Below are positions 1 through 5,700 of a DNA stretch of 7,567 nucleotides, piece after piece. The notes under the pieces are model-generated. The model worked only from the letters and a program-made list of their open reading frames with translations. It did no database searches and was not told the origin of the DNA. Location: assembly GCA_964415045.1 (NCBI GenBank), contig CAYPZL010000238.1, positions 1-7,567 of the forward strand, written 5' to 3'. Made by a program: the position numbers and the translations under genes. The stretch is from CAYPZL01 sp964415045. GTDB taxonomy: Bacteria > Planctomycetota > Phycisphaerae > Sedimentisphaerales > Anaerobacaceae. The number at the start of each line of letters is the position of its first letter. Position 1 is the first letter of the stretch.

Positions 1-2
1 TG

Positions 3-26
3 GCCGCCGAAAAGAAGGCTGCATAG
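3..26 (+). CDS. possible 3' end of a gene cut by the window edge
   Basis: Reading from base 3, seven codons give A-A-E-K-K-A-A followed by TAG at 24-26. An Ala/Lys-rich tail is common at the C-terminus of bacterial housekeeping proteins, so a gene may enter from the left. Seven codons cannot identify a family, and chance cannot be excluded. No terminator hairpin with a T-tract follows it. Confidence 0.25.
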   Translation, partial: AAEKKAA

Positions 27-64
27 TCGTGAAACTTATGAAATGCGGTACTAGTCTTTCCTTT

Positions 65-196
65 TCACTTTGCATCTTCTCCCATCCCCGGATCCGCCCG
101 TGCCTTGCCGTCAGGCTTCGCGATGTCAGGTGCCTCGAACCCAAGTACCATGGCCCGCAAATGGCGGGTGATCTCAGCAGAGCGCTCGCGGGACAT
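65..196 (-). CDS. possible small or remnant protein, 43 aa, unknown
   Basis: From the ATG at 196-194 this frame encodes 43 residues beginning MSRERSAEITRHLRAM and ends at TGA (67-65). The frame stays open a little further upstream, to a stop near 267, with GTG and TTG alternatives. The codons look coding-like: charged, helix-forming composition, few rare codons, and Gly/Pro/Asp-rich towards the end. A weak GAGTGGG stretch lies just before the ATG. I do not recognise a family. It could be a genuine small gene, the tail of a decayed gene whose 5' part is lost, or chance. The opposite-strand frame over the same DNA (29-268) has a less natural composition and no ribosome binding site. Confidence 0.25.
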   Translation of the reverse strand: MSRERSAEITRHLRAMVLGFEAPDIAKPDGKARADPGMGEDAK

Positions 197-380
197 ACCC
201 ACTCGCAACCGAAAGCACACGTAGCCAATAGTCGCGTCAATGTCGCAAACGATGTCTCTACCGCATAATCAAAGGTGCCGCGTCAAAGTTTCCAATGACA
301 TGATTGTGGACCGGCGGTTCTGGGGACGCAAGGGAAAAATCGCCAGGGACCGTATTTTTTCTGTAAATTCCGGGGGGCTT

Positions 381-480
381 CAGGCTGGAGGCTGGAGGTG
401 ATGAGTGACGCTTCGCGGAATTCACCACGGAGGCACGGAGAGTACGGAGAATCCGTGTCAATCGGTGTCAATCCGTGTCT
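381..480 (+). repeat. interspersed repeat, copy A
   Basis: This 100-bp block aligns without gaps to 1478-1577, with about 11 mismatches by hand count. The core (around 425-450) is built of 9-bp steps, CACGGAGGC ACGGAGAGT ACGGAG, and the end (451-480) carries a smaller repeated unit, ATCCGTGTCA. Such blocks are dispersed in high copy in some planctomycete-like genomes and are often mis-called as small genes. The 3' part overlaps the last codons of the HNH gene on the other strand. Confidence 0.8.
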
Positions 481-516
481 GATGGGTTCCTCTCCGTGCC
501 CTCTGTGTCTCCGTGG
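425..516. repeat. inverted repeat formed by copy A and an inverted third copy
   Basis: The arm 425-449 (starts CCACGGAGGCACGG) matches the reverse complement of 492-516 (starts CCACGGAGACACAG) at 21 of 25 positions, with 42 nt between. The right arm is therefore an opposite-orientation copy of the same repeat core. The stop codon of the HNH gene (470-468) lies in the loop, so the transcript could fold around the gene's end. There is no T-tract, so a classical intrinsic terminator is not supported. Confidence 0.65.
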
Positions 517-1307
517 TTTTTCCGTTGGATTTCTTCGGGGAAGTTGAGGTAGGCGAAGGGGCCGGCTAATTCGTAGGCTTTTCGGTCCCGGGCTTTGGCG
601 GCTTCGACTTCGTCGTCGAAGAGGCCGAGGTGGATGGTCTCGCCGTGGTAACCGACGACGGCCTGCCACTTGTCGCCGACGGGGGAGACGCCCCGGTATT
701 GGGACCGGCCGGCGTCCCAGTAGCGGTTCTGCAGGTTCTGCAGGCGCGTGCAGTTGCGCATATTGGCCTCGCGGTTGTCGAGGCCGTTGCGGTTGATATG
801 ATCGACGACCATGCCGGGCGGCGGCTTCATAATCTCGCGGTGCATGAAGACCTTGCGGCCCTTGCAGCCGCGGACGGCGTACTGCGTTTTGCCTTTGCCG
901 GCGTCGTGGACGGACCATTTGTAGCGGCTGAGCCACTCGTAGTTCCTGGCGTCGACGAGGGCGTGCAGGCCGCGTGTCAGCGGGATGTAGCGGACGTCCT
1001 CGCTGGGCGGCTCGGGCGGCTCGACGCGTCCGAAGCCCGGTCTCGGGCGGAAGTTGCGGCAGGGCCCGTCGTGCGGGACCTCGCGCAACTGGCCCGGCGT
1101 GGCCGGGTGGTTCGCACACATCCCGGCTACCGGAAAGCCCGACGTCAGCGTCCGCAGCCACAGCCCCGCGTTCGACAGGCAGAATACGCAGTCATAGCAG
1201 CTCGGTTGCGGCTTTTCCGCCGGCGCCGGCCCGGGCGACACCGGCGTCCTCACGACACATCCCGGCCTCTCTCGCTCTTTCGTCTCCGCTGTATCTCGCC
1301 TGCTCAT
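468..1307 (-). CDS. HNH endonuclease with AP2 DNA-binding domain
   Basis: This is a predicted 279-aa DNA-binding nuclease of the HNH plus AP2 type known from homing endonucleases and phage genes. In order: a Cys-rich head with C37, C40 and C43 (CYDCVFC), C64 (MCANHP) and C83 (GPCRNF), which may bind metal; an HNH core with MHREIM at 155-160 and VVDHINRNGLDNRE at 167-180, where H170 and N172 are in motif context and NMRNCT follows; and an AP2-like domain from about 204 (YRGVSP) to 258 (NFPE). The start is the ATG at 1307-1305 because AAAGGAG lies 5 nt before it; an upstream in-frame ATG at 1388 has no such site. The last ~20 residues, including the HGDTEGTE stretch, are encoded by an inverted interspersed repeat, so the original stop was probably nearer residue 258. 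The gene stands alone between direct repeats. HNH and AP2 calls are strong; the biological target is unknown. It could be a solitary homing-type nuclease or a domesticated relative. Confidence 0.85.
   Translation of the reverse strand: MSRRDTAETKERERPGCVVRTPVSPGPAPAEKPQPSCYDCVFCLSNAGLWLRTLTSGFPVAGMCANHPATPGQLREVPHDGPCRNFRPRPGFGRVEPPEPPSEDVRYIPLTRGLHALVDARNYEWLSRYKWSVHDAGKGKTQYAVRGCKGRKVFMHREIMKPPPGMVVDHINRNGLDNREANMRNCTRLQNLQNRYWDAGRSQYRGVSPVGDKWQAVVGYHGETIHLGLFDDEVEAAKARDRKAYELAGPFAYLNFPEEIQRKNHGDTEGTERNPSDTD
481..525 (-). repeat. interspersed repeat, inverted partial copy C
   Basis: Read on the minus strand, this segment contains CCACGGAGACACAGAGG followed by GCACGGAGAGG, the same 9-bp-periodic core as copies A and B but in opposite orientation. 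It lies inside the 3' end of the HNH gene and supplies its C-terminal codons. Confidence 0.65.
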
Positions 1308-1320
1308 CTCTACTCCTTTC

Positions 1321-1332
1321 CGCCCGAAGGCG
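1321..1332 (-). promoter_or_regulatory. UUCG-loop hairpin next to the HNH ribosome binding site
   Basis: On the minus strand the leader reads CGCC-TTCG-GGCG, a 4-bp stem closed by a C(UUCG)G tetraloop, an unusually stable RNA loop. It ends one base before the AAAGGAG site (1319-1313) that serves the HNH start at 1307. It could affect translation or simply be a small stable fold; no effect can be shown from sequence. Confidence 0.35.
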
Positions 1333-1336
1333 CAAG

Positions 1337-1353
1337 GTGGGTTCTCAACCCAC
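1337..1353. repeat. short palindrome GTGGGTTctcAACCCAC
   Basis: Perfect 7-bp arms with a 3-nt loop, in the leader of the HNH gene, about 30 nt before its start. Its form (TGGGTT...AACCCA) resembles short REP-like palindromes scattered between genes. No T-tract follows on either strand, so a terminator is unlikely. Confidence 0.5.
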
Positions 1354-1404
1354 GCGTTCCATTTCCGGCCGGAGCCGGCCCGCCGCACGAGGCGGTGTTG
1401 TGTT

Positions 1405-1434
1405 TATGAAAAACGAAATAGACCACTGTGTCAA
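1405..1434 (-). promoter_or_regulatory. weak candidate promoter for the HNH gene
   Basis: A perfect TTGACA lies on the minus strand at 1434-1429. At 17-18 nt spacing the best -10 is only TTTCAT or TTCATA in an AT-rich stretch, so the match is one-sided. It would give a leader of about 90 nt containing both small hairpins. Confidence 0.25.
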
Positions 1435-1477
1435 TAATAAAAGAACGTAAGTGTCATATTTTTCCCTGCGGTGAGGT

Positions 1478-1577
1478 CAGGCTGTAGGCCGGAGGTGATG
1501 GTTGACGCTTCGCGGAATTCACCACGGAGGCACAGAGAGCACGGAGAAGCCGTGTCAATCCGCGTTCATCCGTGTCT
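1478..1577 (+). repeat. interspersed repeat, copy B
   Basis: Same orientation and length as copy A (381-480), with about 89% identity by hand alignment and no gaps. Differences are scattered single bases, suggesting an old duplication or members of a multi-copy family. Together with copy A it brackets the HNH gene at a distance of about 1.1 kb. Confidence 0.8.
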
Positions 1578-1655
1578 CGCAAAACCGCATGGGCAAGATA
1601 CACGTGTGGGTCAAGGACCCGCCCTACATTGTGAGTTCTACCTTGCCTCTTGATT

Positions 1656-1688
1656 GCCTCAGCGTCCTCGGCATCCTCTGCGGTTAAA
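1656..1688 (-). repeat. second 9-bp-periodic repeat
   Basis: On the minus strand the segment reads CGCAGAGGA TGCCGAGGA CGCTGAGG, three degenerate 9-bp units. The period equals that of copies A-C, though the consensus differs (GCAGAGGAC versus CACGGAGAG), so this looks like a sister family of the same repeat type. Confidence 0.5.
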
Positions 1689-1711
1689 GAATCTGTATGG
1701 GCAGAGACAGC

Positions 1712-1727
1712 ATGGGCTAAAGCCCAT
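1712..1727. repeat. short palindrome ATGGGCTAAAGCCCAT
   Basis: Perfect 7-bp arms (ATGGGCT / AGCCCAT) around two A residues, followed by CCTACC. It has the form of a small REP-like element and lies about 170 nt before the secretion ATPase gene. No T-tract follows. Confidence 0.5.
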
Positions 1728-1822
1728 CCTACCGGCTGCTACGGCGTTCCTGACGGTTGGAGGTTGCATAGGGTCAGGAGACGGCGTGCGGTGGACGGGC
1801 GTGGGGGAAAGCCTATTTTTGC

Positions 1823-1851
1823 TTGCCCGGGCGGGGCGGATGTGGTATTTT
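1823..1851 (+). promoter_or_regulatory. candidate promoter for the ATPase-CvpA pair
   Basis: TTGCCC (1823-1828) and TATTTT (1846-1851) are separated by 17 nt, matching four of six positions of each sigma-70 consensus box, in GC-rich surroundings. Transcription would begin near 1858, giving a ~40-nt leader before the ATG at 1901. Confidence 0.35.
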
Positions 1852-1900
1852 GTTGAGCGTGAGATATGTGTTTTTCGTTTAACGCGGTACGGGAGTTTCG

Positions 1901-3364
1901 ATGGTGCTACAGGGTATCATGGGCGTGGCGATGCCGACGTTGGCGAGTGACGTCGGCCCGGTTCTTTCGGTTGTGGACCTTCCCTTCCATCCGCTGCGAC
2001 TGCTGCTTCTGGTCGGCTGGTTTTACCTGTGCGCCTACAGCGTTCTGCGCATCCACTTCAGCCCGCTGGTGCGGAAGAACTACCGGACGCTGTGCGACGT
2101 GGTGACTCTATTCACGGGCCCGGTGCTGCTCGTGACCCTGTTCCTGCTCGACACGGCCGGCCGGAGCATCAACGAGATTTACGGGCACGGCAGCAGCGGC
2201 CACGCGGACGCCAAGATCCTCGATCTGACCGAATCGACCATCGCCAACGCCCTCGATCGGCGGGCCAGCGACATTCTGATCGACCCGAAGAACGACTCGA
2301 CGTACACCGTCCGGCTGCGCATCGACGGGGTCCTCCGCACCGTGAAGGAAGTCAACGACGCGACCGCCCGCGCCGTCATCAACAGCATCAAGGCGGTCTC
2401 GGGCATGGACATTTCGGAGCGGCGCCGGCCGCAGGACGGCGGGTTCATGGCCCGCAAGGAAGGCGCGACCGCTTCCTTTCGCGTCGCCAGCGCCGGTGTG
2501 CTCAACGGCGAGAAGCTCTCCATCCGCGTACTCAACAAGGACGCCGGCTCTTTCACGCTCGACGACGTGGGGCTTTCCCGGAAACACATCGACGCGATCC
2601 GCCGCATGATCAAGAAGCCCTCCGGCATGATCCTGATCTGCGGGCCCACCGGCAGCGGCAAGACCACCACCATGTACGCCATGCTCAACGAGATCGACCG
2701 TTTCACCCGAAACGTCATCACCGTCGAGGACCCGATCGAGGCGCTGCTGCCCGAGGCCAGCCAGATCGAGATCAACCCCAAGGCCGACATCACCTTCGCC
2801 AACACGCTGCGCAGCGTCCTGCGGCAGGACCCGGACGTCATCTGCGTGGGCGAGATTCGCGACGAGGAGACGGCCGAGATCGCCCTCCGCGCCGCCCAGA
2901 CGGGCCATCTCGTGCTCGCGACCATTCACTGCGACAGCAACGCGACCGCCCTGGTGCGGCTGCTGGATCTGGGTGTCTCGCCGCTGCTGCTCTCGGCCGG
3001 ACTGAGCCTGATCGCCTCGCAGAGACTGCTGCGGTGCCTATGCGAGCACTGCAAGACCCCGGCGCATCTGAGCGACAGCCAGATCGAGACCTTCAAGAGG
3101 AAGGGAATCGACGGCTCGCAGGTCTTCGAGGCGGTCGGCTGCAAGCACTGCGAGAAGACCGGTTATTTCGGACGGACCGCCATCTGCGATCTGATGGTCG
3201 TGGACCAGGCGGTGAAAGCGCAAATCAGCAGCGTCGACGGGATGGTCGCCAAACTGAAACTCGAAGGCGAGGACAAGGGGCGGTCCAATCTGCGCAGGCA
3301 CGGCCTCAAGAAGGTCGTGGCCGGCACGACCAGCCTGAAAGAGCTCAAACGAATCGTGGGATAA
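1901..3364 (+). CDS. GspE/PilB-family secretion ATPase, membrane-anchored form
   Basis: This 487-aa protein belongs to the hexameric ATPases that drive type II secretion or type IV pilus assembly. The start ATG has GGGAG 5 nt upstream. The N-terminus has two hydrophobic stretches (about 31-50 and 64-83) where GspE/PilB normally carry a soluble N1 domain, so it is probably a membrane hairpin. The N2-like domain follows from about 104 (ASDILIDP at 122-129, VRLRIDG at 137-143). The motor domain has Walker A GPTGSGKTT (248-256), an Asp box TVEDPIE (274-280), Walker B VICVGEIRD (313-321) and a His box GHLVLATIH (335-343). Four cysteines (C381, C384, C414, C417) form the GspE/PilB zinc motif. Departures from the family norm are ASDIL for the usual ASDIH and TIHCD for the usual TLHTN. 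All catalytic motifs look intact. No GspF, secretin or pseudopilin gene is nearby, so the machine it powers cannot be named; PilB, GspE or a dedicated variant are all possible. Confidence 0.9.
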   Translation: MVLQGIMGVAMPTLASDVGPVLSVVDLPFHPLRLLLLVGWFYLCAYSVLRIHFSPLVRKNYRTLCDVVTLFTGPVLLVTLFLLDTAGRSINEIYGHGSSGHADAKILDLTESTIANALDRRASDILIDPKNDSTYTVRLRIDGVLRTVKEVNDATARAVINSIKAVSGMDISERRRPQDGGFMARKEGATASFRVASAGVLNGEKLSIRVLNKDAGSFTLDDVGLSRKHIDAIRRMIKKPSGMILICGPTGSGKTTTMYAMLNEIDRFTRNVITVEDPIEALLPEASQIEINPKADITFANTLRSVLRQDPDVICVGEIRDEETAEIALRAAQTGHLVLATIHCDSNATALVRLLDLGVSPLLLSAGLSLIASQRLLRCLCEHCKTPAHLSDSQIETFKRKGIDGSQVFEAVGCKHCEKTGYFGRTAICDLMVVDQAVKAQISSVDGMVAKLKLEGEDKGRSNLRRHGLKKVVAGTTSLKELKRIVG

Positions 3365-3369
3365 GACAC

Positions 3370-3993
3370 ATGGTATTCTGGATCGCCATTCTGATCGGCG
3401 CGCTGTTCGCGTGGCTGGGGGTGCGTCTGGGTTTCTACGAGACGTGGATTCTGTGCTTCAACGTCATCGTCTCGATCTACGTGGCGGTTTTTCTGGCGCC
3501 GCTGGTCGTGGATTTCGCGCCGGGCACGGGCCAGGCGGCGGCGTACTGCCTGGCGCTGAGCCTGATCGTACTGGCCGGCGGCTCCTTCGCTATCCTGCAG
3601 GGGATGTCGTACGTATGCCTGACGGGACAGTTCAGCATTCCGTTCCCCCGCATTTTGGACCTCCTGTTCTCCGGGCTGCTGGCCTTCGCGGCCGGATTTC
3701 TCATCTTGAGCTTCGTCGCCATCGTACTGACCACCACGCCGCTGGCTGCACATAGCATCGTCAGCACGATCGGCTTCACGCCCGAAGCGCAAAGCCCGAA
3801 CATCGCCTGCCTGGCCCGGGGCTGCGATCTCATCCATGCGCTCGTCGGGTCCGAGGCGGAAGGCCACACGCCGCGGCAAGCCCTGGACCGGCTCCTGACG
3901 CCGCGCCGCGAGGACGACCCGAATTCCGCCGGAGAACTCGCCGATTCCAACAAAGCGCCCCCGTCCCCTGCCGCAGACGCGCCGGGACGCTGA
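3370..3993 (+). CDS. CvpA-like four-helix membrane protein
   Basis: This is a 207-aa predicted inner-membrane protein. Its ATG follows the ATPase stop by 5 nt, so the two are almost certainly co-transcribed and translationally coupled; the same frame is open far upstream but only as a shadow of the ATPase gene. Hydrophobic helices lie at about 2-20, 24-45, 56-78 and 97-122. The opening (short helix, then GVRLGFYETW) resembles the CvpA/colicin V production family, whose members are small four-helix proteins linked to surface and secretion phenotypes. The family match is by pattern only. After the last helix a soluble tail of about 85 residues extends beyond the usual CvpA core, ending in a Pro/Ala-rich, probably disordered segment (about 180-207). 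The coupling suggests it is a membrane partner of the ATPase hairpin; this is inference. It could instead be an unrelated lineage-specific membrane protein. Confidence 0.75.
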   Translation: MVFWIAILIGALFAWLGVRLGFYETWILCFNVIVSIYVAVFLAPLVVDFAPGTGQAAAYCLALSLIVLAGGSFAILQGMSYVCLTGQFSIPFPRILDLLFSGLLAFAAGFLILSFVAIVLTTTPLAAHSIVSTIGFTPEAQSPNIACLARGCDLIHALVGSEAEGHTPRQALDRLLTPRREDDPNSAGELADSNKAPPSPAADAPGR

Positions 3994-4000
3994 CGCCCGG

Positions 4001-4234
4001 TCACGAAAGCGAGCAGGTGCCGCCGGGGCAGCCGCCGCAACTCGGCAGGGACGCGCAGGAATCGCACGACGCCCCGCCGGCGCTCTTGCCCTGCCCCACG
4101 GCAAAGCCCGACAGGAGCTTGGTCATCTCCGAGCCGCCGCACTTCTCGCACGTCGGCCGGATCGCCTTGCGGCTCTTGGTCAACACTTCCGTCACGTGCC
4201 CGCATTGCCCGCATTTGTATTCAAAAATCGGCAT
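4001..4234 (-). CDS. FmdB-type small zinc-ribbon protein
   Basis: This 77-aa protein has the FmdB family signature. It opens MPIFEYKCGQCGHVTEV, has a second CxxC at C29/C32 (CEKCGG), then KLLSGFAVG. C8, C11, C29 and C32 should bind one zinc ion. FmdB was named from a putative regulator of formamidase/formylmethanofuran genes, but the role of most members is unknown. The tail (about 51-77) is rich in Gly, Ser and Cys, with five more cysteines (C57, C60, C66, C69, C74), and could hold a second metal or undergo redox change. An AAGGGCAGG stretch before the ATG is a modest ribosome binding site. The gene lies 101 nt downstream of the DUF89 gene on the same strand and its stop is 7 nt from the converging CvpA-like gene. 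Confidence 0.85.
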   Translation of the reverse strand: MPIFEYKCGQCGHVTEVLTKSRKAIRPTCEKCGGSEMTKLLSGFAVGQGKSAGGASCDSCASLPSCGGCPGGTCSLS

Positions 4235-4335
4235 CGTCGCCTGCCCTTCAAAAAGTCACTTCGTCGCCCGGCTCGCGCTCGGTCGAAGCCGTCGTCAATA
4301 CTACCGCAGCGCCCCTTGGGTTGTTCACGTTTTCC

Positions 4336-5217
4336 CTATTTGACCCGGCTCGGCGAGAGCTCCCCGCCGGTCTGAACCACCACGAGCCGGCCGATCTCGC
4401 AGCCTAAGTGCCGCGCCAGGACCGCGCACTTCGGACGCAGCAGGAAGAAGATGCTCCTGGCGGCATCGTTGAGCGACTCGAAGTTGCCCTGCCCTTTCGC
4501 GATGACCAGGTCCGCCTCGTCGAAGCGGCGGCGAAACTCGTCCGAGCACCGGCCCAGGATCGTTCCCGGTGCGTCGAACCCGTTGTCGATCACTTCCACC
4601 ATCCCGGTCAGGCCGACCATCTCGGCGTCCTCGACGAGCACGTCGTTGAGGATCGGCCCGCCCCGCACGACGAAGGTCACCTTCTCGCGGGGCATCTGTT
4701 CGATCAGCAGCCGGTCGAAAACGATCTCGCCGGCGTTGTCGCCGAGGTAGAGAATGTCGTCGGCCTGCGCGACCGCCTCCTGCAACTGCTGCACCGCCTG
4801 CGTATCCAGCGGGTCCGTCAGCGATTGCCGGACGGTCTCACCCACGTGGCTTTCTTTGATGGTCGAGTTGACGCCGAAGTCGATGATGTTGCCCGCGATG
4901 GCCAGACGCACCGCCGTCTCGAACGGCCAGGCCGACCGCTCCATCGTCTTCCGCAGCTCGGGGACCATATCCAGCGCCAGCCGGTTGTACCGCTGCTTCA
5001 CCTCGTAATACGGATCGGCCACGCCCGTGACCTCGCGCAGGAACCGGTGGATCTTCTGTGCCATCTCCGGCGGGCTCTGCCGCAGGTCCATCTTCTGCCA
5101 CATTCCCAGCGACTCACGCAGGACCTTCTCCTGAACCGCCTCGTCGTCCGTAATCATCCGCACCGCGTCCAGCACCTGCCGCACCGCGCACGGAATACAA
5201 TCAAAATACGTCTTCAT
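4336..5217 (-). CDS. DUF89/ARMT1-like damage-control phosphatase
   Basis: This 293-aa protein matches the prokaryotic branch of DUF89 (ARMT1-like, subfamily I), metal-dependent phosphatases thought to remove harmful phosphorylated sugars and damaged metabolites. Key motifs: an N-terminal CIPC pair (C7, C10); GNIIDFG (109-115); LGDNAGE (158-164), the metal-site Asp/Asn signature; RGGPILND (185-192); IDNGFDAPG (210-218); and KGQGNFES (241-248). All are present and the length fits the family. GTGAGGT lies just before the ATG and a good promoter lies upstream, so it probably leads a two-gene unit with FmdB. The substrate cannot be deduced; known members act on sugar phosphates and some on phosphopantetheine-type compounds. 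Cytoplasmic, with no signal peptide or membrane segment. Confidence 0.9.
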   Translation of the reverse strand: MKTYFDCIPCAVRQVLDAVRMITDDEAVQEKVLRESLGMWQKMDLRQSPPEMAQKIHRFLREVTGVADPYYEVKQRYNRLALDMVPELRKTMERSAWPFETAVRLAIAGNIIDFGVNSTIKESHVGETVRQSLTDPLDTQAVQQLQEAVAQADDILYLGDNAGEIVFDRLLIEQMPREKVTFVVRGGPILNDVLVEDAEMVGLTGMVEVIDNGFDAPGTILGRCSDEFRRRFDEADLVIAKGQGNFESLNDAARSIFFLLRPKCAVLARHLGCEIGRLVVVQTGGELSPSRVK

Positions 5218-5258
5218 AAAACCTCACATTCGATACGCAAGAGAAACGCAAACGAGCC

Positions 5259-5286
5259 ATTATGCACGTTTACCCCCGGAAAGCAA
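5259..5286 (-). promoter_or_regulatory. candidate promoter for the DUF89-FmdB unit
   Basis: On the minus strand TTGCTT (5286-5281) and CATAAT (5264-5259) are 16 nt apart, a good sigma-70-type match. The transcription start would fall near 5252, giving a leader of about 35 nt before the ATG at 5217. Confidence 0.5.
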
Positions 5287-5561
5287 CTCTCGGCTTCTCA
5301 TGGCGTCCCATCCCCCTATCACTGCGATTTTCGGCCCCCTAAACGCAGAACCAACAGAGCCCCCCACTGCCTACCAAGCATCGCGCCATCCAGTCACCGA
5401 GGCAGTGGTACGTGTAGTGGTACGCATGGCCACCGGATGCCCGTTGTACAACGTGAGGCCCTACCAGGAGGCTGAGAAGCGACAGATAGCCCTTCAGATA
5501 TCCCGTGGCTCGCCCGTTATGGCCGAGTGAGCGTCGTAGAATCGTTCAAGAATGGTTGGGC

Positions 5562-5575
5562 TGATCAATTGATCA
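5562..5575. promoter_or_regulatory. perfect palindrome TGATCAATTGATCA, possible operator
   Basis: A 14-bp palindrome with no mismatch and no spacer, about 190 nt before the DUF5131 start and about 125 nt before its candidate promoter. It also contains two GATC sites. Dyads of this size are typical dimer-binding sites, but no regulator gene is next to it. Confidence 0.3.
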
Positions 5576-5700
5576 CATTTTCAGAATCGGCGGCTTAACT
5601 GTGGACATGCGGCCCCATTCGAGCGTGACGGGGCGGGGGCTAGCATGGGGCGTGGTTTGGGCCAGCTGCTACACTACAGACATCAAGAATAGAAAAAAAG

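Larger units (their letters stand above)
1308..1900. other. 593-nt gene-poor, repeat-rich spacer
   Basis: No convincing gene lies between the HNH start and the secretion ATPase start. The spacer contains the HNH leader with two small hairpins, repeat copy B, a second 9-bp-periodic repeat, one short palindrome and a candidate promoter for the ATPase. Short open frames at 1471-1653, 1502-1687 and 1654-1950 run through repeats, lack ribosome binding sites and read as repeat-derived peptides (for example RRHREHGEA). Confidence 0.7.

Noticed and set aside
425..450. The periodic CACGGAG repeats as a CRISPR array
   Set aside because: The units are 9 bp, contiguous and degenerate, with no spacers and no cas genes.
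1379..1394. CCGCC...GGCGG dyad as a terminator
   Set aside because: Only a 5-bp stem with no T-run, and no plus-strand gene ends nearby.
630..1409. Long plus-strand open frame of 259 codons
   Set aside because: It is antisense to the HNH/AP2 gene, whose domains are clear; its Ala/Val/Arg-rich translation is typical of a GC-rich shadow frame.
1471..1950. Three small plus-strand frames before the ATPase
   Set aside because: They translate interspersed repeats, lack ribosome binding sites and overlap each other in different frames.
2029..3369. Upstream extension of the CvpA-like frame
   Set aside because: It lies within the ATPase gene in another frame and reads as Arg/Pro-rich nonsense; the ATG at 3370 directly after the ATPase stop is the real start.
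4408..5475. Plus-strand frame of 355 codons opposite DUF89
   Set aside because: It is His/Arg/Leu-rich, has no motif, and overlaps a gene with full DUF89 signatures on the other strand.
5300..5530. 76-codon frame in the spacer
   Set aside because: No ribosome binding site and no family resemblance; only its final third looks mildly protein-like, so it is mentioned only as a possible remnant.
5443..5530. Integron attC-like site suggested by GTTGTACAAC
   Set aside because: The paired core sites and the spacing of an attC element are missing, and there is no integrase gene.
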